A stretch of DNA of 29,237 bases from an uncultured Eubacteriales bacterium (GTDB taxonomy: Bacteria > Bacillota > Clostridia > Oscillospirales > CAG-272): positions 1 to 29,237 of the forward strand of contig CAJUIQ010000020.1 of the NCBI GenBank assembly GCA_910586545.1, read 5' to 3'. Shown here piece by piece: positions 16,549 to 24,262 of the stretch. The translations under genes and the position numbers were made by a program. A model generated the notes under the pieces. It saw only the letters and a program-made list of their open reading frames with translations, was not told the DNA's origin and did not search any database. The first letter of the stretch is position 1, and every line of letters starts with the position of its first letter.

Positions 16549-17340
16549 TTATAATAATAAGGATTTATAAAAGCCAAGAGTGGAAAAAGAATGCTCAAGA
16601 TGATGTAAAAGATATTTTTCGCACACACCTGCAAATAAACGCAGATCATCCTGATCCAAGATAAAGGATAAAAATCGATTTACCGGAGTCTGTTCCACAT
16701 ACTGCATAGCTGATAAAACACCAGGCGTAAGAAACAGGTAGTATCGGGCTGTTCCGTCACTGTCCGACACGGCAGCCTCCCCCTCCATTTGTGCCTGATC
16801 CCGGCAAGTACGACATAAAATCCTGCCGTTCATAATATCTAAGTATATGCCTTTGCCAGCATCACATCCGCATATGGCACAAGCGTCCAACTGCGGTTGG
16901 AATCCCATTTCGCATGCACATTTGAATTCAAAGGCTCCTTTCAGCTGTTGCAGATTCACATCTTTTTCACTCAGGGCATACAACGCATTTAACGTCAAAC
17001 GCAGTAGAGCTGGATCCGCGCTTCCCTCTACAGAGCAGTCCGCACAAACATCGCACAAATAAGCAGCTAAAGCCATTTTATCCAAATCGGTACGCAAACC
17101 GTAAAAGCACTGCGAAAGCTCACTTTCCACAATGTAATAATATTTATCAGACCGACGCAGCGTGAAGGTACTGTAACAGAACGGCTGGCAGGAAGCCATA
17201 TTCTTGCTTTTTAAGCTTTTGACGCCCTTGCCCATAATAGACATACGTCCTTGCTCCATAGTAACCAAGGTGATAATTTTATCATATTCTCCTACCTCCG
17301 TCTCCCGGACGGTAAGTCCGTGCACAGTCAGCTTTTCCAT
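16549..17340 (-). CDS. recO: DNA repair protein RecO
   Basis: A 263-residue recombination mediator that helps load RecA on SSB-coated single-stranded DNA in the RecFOR pathway. The N-terminal OB fold is clear (TVHGLTVRETEVGEYDKII, LVTMEQGRMSIMGKG), followed by a helical domain and a zinc finger formed by Cys154, Cys157, Cys176 and Cys179 (CAICGC...CRTC). Length is at the usual upper end. It starts 9 bp after era; GGAG overlaps the end of era about 12 nt before the ATG. Confidence 0.94.
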   Translation of the reverse strand: MEKLTVHGLTVRETEVGEYDKIITLVTMEQGRMSIMGKGVKSLKSKNMASCQPFCYSTFTLRRSDKYYYIVESELSQCFYGLRTDLDKMALAAYLCDVCADCSVEGSADPALLRLTLNALYALSEKDVNLQQLKGAFEFKCACEMGFQPQLDACAICGCDAGKGIYLDIMNGRILCRTCRDQAQMEGEAAVSDSDGTARYYLFLTPGVLSAMQYVEQTPVNRFLSFILDQDDLRLFAGVCEKYLLHHLEHSFSTLGFYKSLLL

Positions 17341-17349
17341 ACTGCCGGC

Positions 17350-18243
17350 TCACTCCAAATTCTTGGGATTATATCCAAAATTGTGAAGGTTAAAGTCACT
17401 GTCTCGCCACTTCTCTTTTACCTTAACCCAAAGATTTAAATATACTTTCATACCAAAAAAGCTTTCTAAATCCTCTCTGGCCTGGGAGCCAATCCGTTTC
17501 AAGGTTTGCCCCCCTTTTCCCACAATAATTCCCTTGTGTGATTCCCGCTCACAGAAAATTTCCGCACGTATGGAAATCAGCTTGTCCGTTTCTTTAAACT
17601 CCTCGATGACTACCGCCGCGCCATGAGGAATCTCCTCCGACAGAGAACGAAGCATTTTTTCCCGAATAAATTCCGCAGCGATCTGCCGTTCCGGCTGATC
17701 TGTAAGCATGTCTTCTTCAAACATCCAATCGGATTCATACAGAAACTTTTCTGTTTCAGAAAGCACCGCATCCACATTTTTCTCTTTCAAGGCGCTTACT
17801 GGTACAAAAGCGTCAAAATCATACAAACCCGCATACTGCTGAATCGTTGCCGCCAACTGCTCACGGTTATAAAGATCTATTTTGTTCAAAACCAAAATTG
17901 CAGGAATTCCCGCTTCTTTTATTTGACTGGCTACATTTTGTTCCACCATACCTGGAGCACGACCCGCATCTGCAATCAATATAACAACATCTGCGCTGCC
18001 CATAGAGGTACGCACACTTTTCATCATGTAATTGCCCAGCTTTGTTTTAGGCTTGTGGATTCCCGGGGTATCCAAAAAAACAAATTGATTTTCACCTTTG
18101 GTCAAAACACCCATAATCCGGTTTCTGGTAGTTTGAGGCTTGCTGGACACGATCACCACTTTTTCGCCAAGAAGCGCGTTCATTAGTGTAGATTTTCCCA
18201 CGTTTGGTCTGCCAACAATGGCAATAAAGGCTGTTTTTCTCAT
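17350..18243 (-). CDS. era: GTPase Era
   Basis: A 297-residue essential GTPase that binds the 3' end of 16S rRNA during 30S maturation. G1 GRPNVGKST (11-19), a TTRN switch motif (SKPQTTRNRIMG), G3 FLDTPGIHKPK, G4 VLNKIDL and G5 PVSALKE are all present. The C-terminal KH domain (about 200-285) carries GIIVGKGGQTLKRIG and LNLWVKVKEKWR. The start codon overlaps the ybeY stop as ATGA (4 bp), indicating coupled translation. Confidence 0.97.
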   Translation of the reverse strand: MRKTAFIAIVGRPNVGKSTLMNALLGEKVVIVSSKPQTTRNRIMGVLTKGENQFVFLDTPGIHKPKTKLGNYMMKSVRTSMGSADVVILIADAGRAPGMVEQNVASQIKEAGIPAILVLNKIDLYNREQLAATIQQYAGLYDFDAFVPVSALKEKNVDAVLSETEKFLYESDWMFEEDMLTDQPERQIAAEFIREKMLRSLSEEIPHGAAVVIEEFKETDKLISIRAEIFCERESHKGIIVGKGGQTLKRIGSQAREDLESFFGMKVYLNLWVKVKEKWRDSDFNLHNFGYNPKNLE

Positions 18244-18749
18244 TCTTTTTTTCCACTTTCTGTACTTTGGTTCGACTGTCGTCCGATTTGCATTTTCTCC
18301 AGTATCGTCCGCTGCCTGTCCCGCATATCTGCGTCTGCTGCGGAAGAGATTTCATGGTCGTATCCTAAAAGATGCAAGGTAGAATGGACTGTTAAAAAAG
18401 CTGTTTCTCTGCGAAAGCTATGTCCATATTCCTCTGCCTGCTCTTCTGCTCTTTCCAGTGAGAGAACAATATCTCCCAGGGGTACCACTGATTCGCCTTG
18501 CGGTATTTCTTCCGACATAAAATCGAACATGGGAAAAGACAGTACATCGGTAGGCGTATCCTTCCCACGATATTCCCGGTTTAGCGCTTGAATGCCCATG
18601 TTATCCGTAAAAGTAACGGAGACCTCACAATCGGCGGAAAAATCTTCGCTTTTCAGCGTCTCCAAAATTGCGCTGCGAACGAGGCTGCGCAGGCCGCCGT
18701 CTACAGAAAATTTCTCCTGATCATTATCAAAATAGACTTTCAGTTTCAT
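18240..18749 (-). CDS. ybeY: Endoribonuclease YbeY (16S rRNA maturation)
   Basis: A 169-residue zinc-dependent endoribonuclease implicated in 16S rRNA 3'-end maturation and 70S quality control. The zinc site HxxxHxxGYDH is intact: His122, His126 and His132 (TVHSTLHLLGYDHE). The other family signatures are LNREYRGKDTPTDVLSFP and LGDIVLS. There is a short C-terminal tail rich in Gln/Ser. It overlaps phoH by ATGA and is itself overlapped by era, so all three are translationally coupled. AGGGGAAA is about 6 nt upstream. Confidence 0.96.
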   Translation of the reverse strand: MKLKVYFDNDQEKFSVDGGLRSLVRSAILETLKSEDFSADCEVSVTFTDNMGIQALNREYRGKDTPTDVLSFPMFDFMSEEIPQGESVVPLGDIVLSLERAEEQAEEYGHSFRRETAFLTVHSTLHLLGYDHEISSAADADMRDRQRTILEKMQIGRQSNQSTESGKKE

Positions 18750-19783
18750 GCTTTCCCCTTTGATCCGTTTGCATTCCGATTGACTTTATATGCGCGAACT
18801 GCTTTCGCATGTTTTTCCCGGTCATTTTTTTCATAAGCCAAAATAATCTTCTGTACCAAACGGTGTCGAACCACGTCCCTTTCCGAAAATTTATAAATAC
18901 CAATATCGTCAATATTTTTCAGAATACGAACTGCCTCTGCCAGGCCAGACCGCTGTCCCAAGGGAAGGTCTGTTTGGGTCAGGTCCCCGGTAACGACCGC
19001 TTTAGATCCGTTACCAAGACGGGTTAAAAACATTTTCATCTGTTCCGGAGTAGTGTTCTGTGCCTCATCCAAAATAATAAAAGAATCGTCCAAAGTACGG
19101 CCACGCATATAGGCGAGCGGTGCAATTTCAATCGTCATTTTTTCCATCAGGCGGCTGCAGTTTTCCATACCAAGCATGTCATATAGAGCGTCGTATAAAG
19201 GACGCAGATATGGATCAATTTTGCTCTGCAAATCCCCTGGTAAAAAGCCAAGACGCTCTCCAGCCTCCACTGCCGGACGGGTGAGAATAATCCGCGTAAT
19301 TTGATGGGCCCGCAAAGCCTTTACCGCCATTGCCACTGCGAGATAAGTCTTTCCTGTGCCTGCCGGCCCCACACCCATAACAATCGTATTCTTTTGAATC
19401 GCCTCTACATATTTGCGCTGCCCCACTGTTTTTGCCTTGATAGGCCTGCCTTTAGCAGTAATACATACACAGTCATCGGACATTTTAGAAAGCTCCTGTC
19501 CCTGTCCGTCAGAGATCATACCGATCACATAATCCACCGTTTGTTCGGGTATATCTTCGTTGAGAATCGCCACTTTCTTTAAGTAGGCAATTACAGAAGC
19601 GGCCATATCTGTGGCCGTATCCTCTCCTTCAATAACAATAGAGTCGCCTTCCTCTTCCTCGCGCACCCGATTGTAAATCCGCACGTCAAATGCTTCCTGC
19701 ACCCGACGAATATTTTTGTCAAAGCTGCCGAATATACGCAGTGTCACCGCGTTATCCGGTATTTTAATGATTTTCTGAGCCAT
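18746..19783 (-). CDS. phoH: PhoH family ATPase (PhoL/YbeZ type)
   Basis: A 345-residue ATPase of the PhoH/PhoL type, commonly encoded next to YbeY and thought to act with it in RNA metabolism. The N-terminal part resembles a KH-like RNA-binding region (LRIFGSFDKNIRRVQEAF). The P-loop is GPAGTGKTYLA (Gly139-Lys145), Walker B reads FIILDEAQNTTPEQMKMFLTR, and TGDLTQTDLP follows. The C-terminal tail is Lys/Arg/Asn-rich. Its start lies 20 bp inside the end of yqfD, supporting one transcript. Confidence 0.94.
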   Translation of the reverse strand: MAQKIIKIPDNAVTLRIFGSFDKNIRRVQEAFDVRIYNRVREEEEGDSIVIEGEDTATDMAASVIAYLKKVAILNEDIPEQTVDYVIGMISDGQGQELSKMSDDCVCITAKGRPIKAKTVGQRKYVEAIQKNTIVMGVGPAGTGKTYLAVAMAVKALRAHQITRIILTRPAVEAGERLGFLPGDLQSKIDPYLRPLYDALYDMLGMENCSRLMEKMTIEIAPLAYMRGRTLDDSFIILDEAQNTTPEQMKMFLTRLGNGSKAVVTGDLTQTDLPLGQRSGLAEAVRILKNIDDIGIYKFSERDVVRHRLVQKIILAYEKNDREKHAKAVRAYKVNRNANGSKGKA

Positions 19784-20996
19784 CTTGTTCCGCTTTCATA
19801 CTTTCATCTTGATTTTCCTGAATGGTAAGAGGCTGCTGTACTGCTATATTCGCAAGACAATACAGTCTACAATGAATCCGATACACGCCGTCCTCATCCA
19901 AAGCCGCAGTCACAGTTTTTTCCAGCAGCTGGGCGTCTGCCAGCGTTTCTTTCAAACGCCCTCTATACTCCTGATATGCAAGGGTTTTCGCTTCTTCCTC
20001 TGTAAGGGTTATTTGTTGCATTTCGTATTCCTCATAAACCCCTGTTTTGACCCACAATGGCAGGGCTATACTGTCAAACAAATAAATTTGTTTATCAGTA
20101 TATATTGTATCATAAAAGTCATAGGGAATTCCACTATTTAGAAAAAGATTTGCCTTAAATTGAAAAAAAGTGAACGTTTTTTGACTCGTTTTACGTCCGG
20201 TAGGCACTTTTTGTTCCGTTTTCAGAGGAACCTCTACCATAAAATCCCGTATAACCTTGGCATATACCTCCCCAGCCGCACTTTCATACCGCAAACCTGT
20301 CTCTCCATAACTAATTACGCCGCTGAGCAGCAATTCTCCCTTGCGTACCGTATCGCCGATAGCAATTTGCGGCTTACCTTCGTATGCTGCAATCTGCTCA
20401 ATCTGTCCGTCCTCAGCAGCAACTACATTATAGCTTATGGCGCGATCCTCCTCATGGCGGTCTGCCAGCGTCTCACGCACCTCCACATGAGCATGGGTGC
20501 CGTCCATATTCACGGCAATCCAAGCGATATCCTTACACTGAAGTAAAAATTGATTGTGCAGCTTGGCAAAATCAATGTTTTTGTAAGAATCTCCTACGCC
20601 GCATCCAAGAGACGCAAGCACTGAGATAATTTCCGCATCTTCCACCTTGCTGTTTCCGCTTATCTCAATACACCATATCCGAGTGCCGGACACAGCGGTA
20701 AGAAACACAAAAATTAACGCGCCCACGGCAATGCCCCATCTTTTTTTATATCGCTGAAAAATCTGAGGGATCCCTGTCAGATCCCTCAATTCCCAGGTAA
20801 TCCCCTCGGATGCAAACGCACCTTCCAGTAGCCTTCTTTTATAGGAAGGGACAGTAAAATATAGCCCGCCTTCCTGATCCCGTTCCAAGTGCTCATATGG
20901 GATATCCAATCGAGAGAGCAAATTAATCGTCCCTATAGCCCACGTTTTTTCAACAAAAAATCCACGACTTCCAAAAACGAAGGAAAGTAGTTTCAC
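19764..20996 (-). CDS. yqfD: Sporulation protein YqfD
   Basis: A 410-residue single-span membrane protein of the YqfD family, expressed in the mother cell under sigma E in Bacillus and of unknown mechanism. An N-terminal cytoplasmic part (GIPQIFQRYKKRWG) precedes a membrane helix at about 90-112 (IAVGALIFVFLTAVSGTRIW). The extracytoplasmic part contains WCIEISGNSKVEDAEI, CKDIAWIAVNMDGTHAHVEVRET and GDTVRKGELLLSG. The start is GTG at 20996, overlapping the yqfC stop as GTGA. Length is typical. Confidence 0.93.
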   Translation of the reverse strand: MKLLSFVFGSRGFFVEKTWAIGTINLLSRLDIPYEHLERDQEGGLYFTVPSYKRRLLEGAFASEGITWELRDLTGIPQIFQRYKKRWGIAVGALIFVFLTAVSGTRIWCIEISGNSKVEDAEIISVLASLGCGVGDSYKNIDFAKLHNQFLLQCKDIAWIAVNMDGTHAHVEVRETLADRHEEDRAISYNVVAAEDGQIEQIAAYEGKPQIAIGDTVRKGELLLSGVISYGETGLRYESAAGEVYAKVIRDFMVEVPLKTEQKVPTGRKTSQKTFTFFQFKANLFLNSGIPYDFYDTIYTDKQIYLFDSIALPLWVKTGVYEEYEMQQITLTEEEAKTLAYQEYRGRLKETLADAQLLEKTVTAALDEDGVYRIHCRLYCLANIAVQQPLTIQENQDESMKAEQDGSENH

Positions 20997-21277
20997 TCTG
21001 TATCACCGCCAAATTTAATTTCTGTTATATGTCCTTCTATACTTAAAATATCGCCTCGAAAGACGGAAAGGCAGAGGCGCATTCCCAAAATAATAACGCA
21101 CCCGGATATGGTATCTACAACAATTTTTGTATTGTCATAATCTACAATTCCACGGCATCCGGATAAGAATAGTTCTCTGTCCCCGTGAATTTCGATCATA
21201 GAGCAGTGTCCCACCGCTGTTTCAAGCCGTGACAAGAATTGCCGGCCTTCCCCACTATTATTTTTTTCTGTTTTCAC
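20993..21277 (-). CDS. yqfC: Sporulation protein YqfC
   Basis: A protein of about 94 residues from a GTG start at 21277. GGAGGT (21286-21281) lies 3 nt upstream, and the sigma-E-like promoter at 21306-21334 lies below the only upstream ATG (21352), which would therefore be untranscribed from it. The family pattern is visible: MIEIHGDRELFLSGCRGIVDY, then TKIVVDTISGCVIILG, LCLSVFRGD and IEGHITEIKFG. YqfC is a small protein of unknown function paired with YqfD in spore formers. The predicted length agrees with Bacillus YqfC (just over 90 residues); the 119-residue alternative does not. Confidence 0.85.
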   Translation of the reverse strand: MKTEKNNSGEGRQFLSRLETAVGHCSMIEIHGDRELFLSGCRGIVDYDNTKIVVDTISGCVIILGMRLCLSVFRGDILSIEGHITEIKFGGDTE

Positions 21278-21305
21278 AATACCTCCGAAAATTTTCGCAG
21301 TCTGC

Positions 21306-21334
21306 GGCATATGTTTTAACAGTAAAAGATATGC
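21306..21334 (-). promoter_or_regulatory. Candidate sigma-E promoter of yqfC within an inverted repeat
   Basis: On the minus strand GCATATC (21334-21328) is 14 bp from CATATGCC (21313-21306). This fits the sigma-E -35 (kmATATT, 6/7) and loosely fits the -10 (CATACAnT; CATA plus the free position). Predicted start about 21299. The same bases form a near-palindrome described among the findings. Confidence 0.4.
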
Positions 21335-21414
21335 CGGCTTCTCCTTTTCCATGCAAAAAAGGAGCTTTTAAGGCAAAATTTAAGCCGCTATTCGCGGCAG
21401 GTTGGAGCTTATAT

Positions 21415-22479
21415 ATGAAAAAATGGAAACTGCATATTCTGGCATGGGGCTTACTTCTAGCAGGGGTCCTGCTTACTGTTTTTTCCAGCCAGGCCTCTGC
21501 GTATGCCCTGGATGGCCTGCTTTTATGCGCCGGAAAGGTCATCCCTTCTCTTTTTCCTTATATGGTTGTCTCTTCTCTTTTAGTCTACTCCGGTCTTGCC
21601 GCAAAACTAGGCCGATTGATCCCGGCCGCCTCGCTCTTTTCTCTTCCTAAAGAAGCAAGCTCTTCCCTACTTTTAGGTGCTGTCTGTGGATTTCCAGTAG
21701 GCGCCAAAACAGCGGTTGACCTATATAAAAGCGGTTGCGTCAGCAAAACGGAAGCAGAAGTCCTGATCAGCATCTCTAATAATACCGGCCCCTCTTTTGT
21801 TGTCGGAATCGTTGGCGCCCTCTTCTGGGGAAGCGCTGCCTTCGGTTGGGCGCTATACTGTTTTCAAATCCTTGCAGCTACAGTAGTAGGATTATTTGTA
21901 AATCGCGTTCTCTTTCCCTTTAAAGCTTCTGATCTTTCAAAAAAAACGGCAAGCGCTTCCAAGCCTTTTTCTCTTCTTTTTTCTACTTCTGTATCCGAAG
22001 CGGCTTCTTCCTGTCTGTCCATCTGTGGTTTTGTCGTCTTTTTTTACGTGGTCATTCGCTTTTGTACCGCGGCCTTTACTGCTGCAGCTACTCCACCGAT
22101 TTTTTCTGCTTTGCTGGCCTCTCTTTTGGAGTTCACTACAGGCACGGCTCTTGGAGCCGATATAAGCGGATGGGCGGGAGCGTTTCTCTGCGGTTTTTCC
22201 GTGGGCTGGGCAGGACTTTCTGTTTTCTTTCAGGCATGTTCCTTTGCGCTTCCGGCAGGACTTTCCCTAAAACGGACAGTGGCCGTTAAAGCGCTGCAAG
22301 GAGTACTTACCGGAACCTTGTGCGCTCTATATGTATTTATATTCCCCGTTTCTCCTACAAAGATGGCCGTAAACGCATTCCCTGCAAATGAATCTCCTGC
22401 TTGGGCAGTTGTATTCTTTTCCATTCTGATTCTCCTCGCTCTTTTTACAAAAATGCAGTGCAAAAATCAGAAAATTTGA
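21415..22479 (+). CDS. ylbJ: Sporulation integral membrane protein YlbJ
   Basis: A 354-residue polytopic membrane protein with about eight hydrophobic segments. It carries the family signatures VIPSLFPYMVVSSLLVYSG and LGAVCGFPVGAKTAVDLY followed by EAEVLISISNNTGPSFVVGI, which belong to the nucleoside-transporter-gate-like YlbJ/SpmA superfamily. In Bacillus ylbJ is a sigma-E gene needed for resistant spores; the transported substrate is not established. ATG 21415 is preceded by GGAG with 7 nt spacing; upstream in-frame codons (to 21229) cross the yqfC promoter and lack membrane character. It is divergent from yqfC. Confidence 0.92.
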   Translation: MKKWKLHILAWGLLLAGVLLTVFSSQASAYALDGLLLCAGKVIPSLFPYMVVSSLLVYSGLAAKLGRLIPAASLFSLPKEASSSLLLGAVCGFPVGAKTAVDLYKSGCVSKTEAEVLISISNNTGPSFVVGIVGALFWGSAAFGWALYCFQILAATVVGLFVNRVLFPFKASDLSKKTASASKPFSLLFSTSVSEAASSCLSICGFVVFFYVVIRFCTAAFTAAATPPIFSALLASLLEFTTGTALGADISGWAGAFLCGFSVGWAGLSVFFQACSFALPAGLSLKRTVAVKALQGVLTGTLCALYVFIFPVSPTKMAVNAFPANESPAWAVVFFSILILLALFTKMQCKNQKI

Positions 22480-22486
22480 AAACATC

Positions 22487-22515
22487 TTGATTTATTATGA
22501 AATTTCTCATATAAT
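22487..22515 (+). promoter_or_regulatory. Sigma-A promoter for the Cys-rich gene and prfB
   Basis: TTGATT (22487-22492) and a perfect TATAAT (22510-22515) are separated by 17 bp, starting 7 bases after the ylbJ stop. The predicted start near 22522 fits the GGAGGG site at 22533. Confidence 0.75.
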
Positions 22516-22546
22516 AGAGGTAATAATGCGCTGGAGGGACAAAAGT

Positions 22547-22744
22547 ATGATGGATGAAAAAATATGCGCTTTTTGTGAATTGGCCTGTCCCATTTACGAT
22601 GCAGATACGATGCTTTGTCAGAAAAAAGGGGTTGTCTCTAAAGCATATACCTGCAAAAAATTTTCTTATGATCCACTAAAGCATACTCCCCCTCGTATTA
22701 TGCCGGCGCCAGAATTGGAATACGTAGATATCGACACTATATAA
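22547..22744 (+). CDS. Small Cys-rich protein, probable metal-binding
   Basis: A 65-residue protein starting MMDEKICAFCELACP. Cysteines fall at positions 7, 10, 14, 24 and 36; the CxxC pair followed by single Cys residues suggests a zinc or iron-sulfur site. The segment KGVVSKAYTCKKFSYDPLKHTPPR has the look of a conserved clostridial family ('C..F.YDPLKR.P'), but I cannot name it. GGAGGG sits 8 nt before ATG 22547. The upstream in-frame TTG at 22487 is the -35 hexamer of the promoter and cannot be the start. It lies 16 bp upstream of prfB and shares its promoter. Confidence 0.8.
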   Translation: MMDEKICAFCELACPIYDADTMLCQKKGVVSKAYTCKKFSYDPLKHTPPRIMPAPELEYVDIDTI

Positions 22745-22760
22745 AAAACCGGAGGAACCG

Positions 22761-23870
22761 ATGATCATCGAAATTGAAGAAACCAAACATAAATTGACGA
22801 ACTTCCGCAGCGATATTAAAGAATTGGGCAGCGCCCTGCGAATTGACGCGCTGCGTGAGGAAGCCACTAAGCTGGAAGAGCAAACTTCCGCTCCAGATTT
22901 TTGGAACGATCAGGAAAACTCCGGAAAAATTCTGCGTCAGGTAAAGCAGTTAAAAGATAAAATTGAACAGTACGACGCTCTGTGCGGTAAACTAGAAGAT
23001 GCTATTACCCTGTGCGAGCTTGCAATAGAAGAAAATGACGAGAGTATGAAAGAAGAAATTCTCTCTGAAGCCTCCGCTATTGAAGCGCAGGAAGAAAAAA
23101 TGCGCATCGAGGTGCTGCTTTCCGGAGAATACGATCATAATAACGCAATCGTAAGCTTTCATCCGGGTGCTGGCGGTACAGAAGCCCAAGACTGGGCACA
23201 GATGTTGTACCGGATGTATACCCGATGGGGCGAATCGCACGGATACAACGTAAAATTAGTAGATTGGCTTGACGGCGATGAGGCCGGTATCAAATCTGCT
23301 ACGATTGTTGTAGAGGGATTAAATGCATACGGCTATTTAAAAAGCGAAAACGGCGTGCACAGACTGGTGCGGGTTTCTCCTTTTGACGGATCCGGCCGCC
23401 GTCACACATCCTTTGCTTCTGTGGAAGTACTTCCGGAATTTGAGGATGACAACAGTATCGAATTAAACGACGAAGACTTGGAAATTACCGCGCACCGTTC
23501 CAGCGGCGCCGGTGGACAGCACATCAATAAAACGGACTCTGCAATCCGCATCGTGCATATCCCAACAGGCATTGTTGTCGGATGCCAGACAGAACGCAGC
23601 CAGCTGCAAAATAAAGAAACCGCGCTGAAAATGCTGAAGTCCAAGCTGATGGAAATTAAGGAACGGGAAAAACTGGAACGTATTGAAGATATACAAGGAA
23701 ATAAAACCAACATTGAATGGGGGAACCAGATTCGTTCCTATGTGTTTATGCCCTATACCCTTGCAAAGGACACCAGAACGGGATATGAAAATGGGAATAT
23801 ACAAAGCGTTATGGATGGAAATTTAGATGGATTTATCAATGCATACTTGAAAATGAACGCTGCCAAATAA
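22761..23870 (+). CDS. prfB: Peptide chain release factor 2 (RF2)
   Basis: A 369-residue class I release factor for UGA and UAA. The codon-recognition tripeptide Ser206-Pro207-Phe208 (RVSPFDGSGRRHTS) and the catalytic GGQ at 251-253 (SSGAGGQHINKTDS) are present. The frame is continuous from ATG: around codons 20-35 (KELGSALRIDALREE) there is no in-frame UGA, so the usual autoregulatory +1 frameshift is absent. The N-terminal helix is therefore encoded without interruption. A strong GGAGG lies 6 nt before the start. A terminator follows directly. Confidence 0.97.
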   Translation: MIIEIEETKHKLTNFRSDIKELGSALRIDALREEATKLEEQTSAPDFWNDQENSGKILRQVKQLKDKIEQYDALCGKLEDAITLCELAIEENDESMKEEILSEASAIEAQEEKMRIEVLLSGEYDHNNAIVSFHPGAGGTEAQDWAQMLYRMYTRWGESHGYNVKLVDWLDGDEAGIKSATIVVEGLNAYGYLKSENGVHRLVRVSPFDGSGRRHTSFASVEVLPEFEDDNSIELNDEDLEITAHRSSGAGGQHINKTDSAIRIVHIPTGIVVGCQTERSQLQNKETALKMLKSKLMEIKEREKLERIEDIQGNKTNIEWGNQIRSYVFMPYTLAKDTRTGYENGNIQSVMDGNLDGFINAYLKMNAAK

Positions 23871-23873
23871 TTG

Positions 23874-23916
23874 TAAAAAAACAGGTCAAATCGTTAGATT
23901 TGACCTGTTTTTTTAT
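23874..23916 (+). terminator. Rho-independent terminator after prfB
   Basis: ACAGGTCAAATC (23881-23892) and GATTTGACCTGT (23897-23908) pair around a GTTA loop, followed by eight T residues and preceded by an A-run. Confidence 0.93.
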
Positions 23917-24019
23917 TTTTAACCGAAATTTACCACATATAAACAGATGGAATACTGTGGATACTAATATTGAAAAAAGTGGAGGCAAAAAGCCTCCTTT
24001 CCAGAAGGGAGAACAAAAA

Positions 24020-24217
24020 ATGTCTAAACCGGATACCAAAAAAATGGATGCAGCAAAATTTGTAGTTTGTGGAATGGTAATTGGAAGCGCCGTAGGCACA
24101 GCAGTGTCTGTCATGATGAAAAGCAAGCACAAGCCCCAGGGCCTGCGGGAAAAAGCCGCCGCTGCAATGGACACAGTTGGCGTGATCATGCAAAACATGG
24201 CCGACTTCACAAGATAA
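24020..24217 (+). CDS. Small single-helix membrane protein
   Basis: A 65-residue protein MSKPDTKKMDAAKFVVCGM... with one hydrophobic helix at about 14-33 containing small-residue spacing (GMVIGSAVGTAVSVMM), a Lys-rich flank and an amphipathic tail (KAAAAMDTVGVIMQNMAD). It resembles the small YtxH-like or glycine-zipper proteins but no family is certain. AAGGGAGA lies about 7 nt before ATG 24020. The frame is open upstream to 23900 but that part includes the prfB terminator. It stands alone between two terminators with its own, unidentified, promoter. Confidence 0.65.
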   Translation: MSKPDTKKMDAAKFVVCGMVIGSAVGTAVSVMMKSKHKPQGLREKAAAAMDTVGVIMQNMADFTR

Positions 24218-24226
24218 AGCAAAAGC

Positions 24227-24262
24227 AAAAAAACGCTGCAAGATAACTTGCAGCGTTTTTTT
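24227..24262. terminator. Bidirectional terminator between the small membrane gene and pfp
   Basis: ACGCTGCAA (24233-24241) and TTGCAGCGT (24248-24256) pair around GATAAC, flanked by an A-run and a T-run. The T-run ends at the pfp stop codon. Confidence 0.9.

Noticed and set aside
21229..21414. N-terminal extension of ylbJ
   Set aside because: It runs antisense through yqfC and its promoter and lacks family similarity; ATG 21415 has GGAG at 7 nt.
23981..23997. Short GGAGGC/GCCTCC hairpin as a terminator or riboswitch
   Set aside because: Only a 6-bp stem with a three-T tail inside a short leader; not matched to any riboswitch class, kept only as a note.
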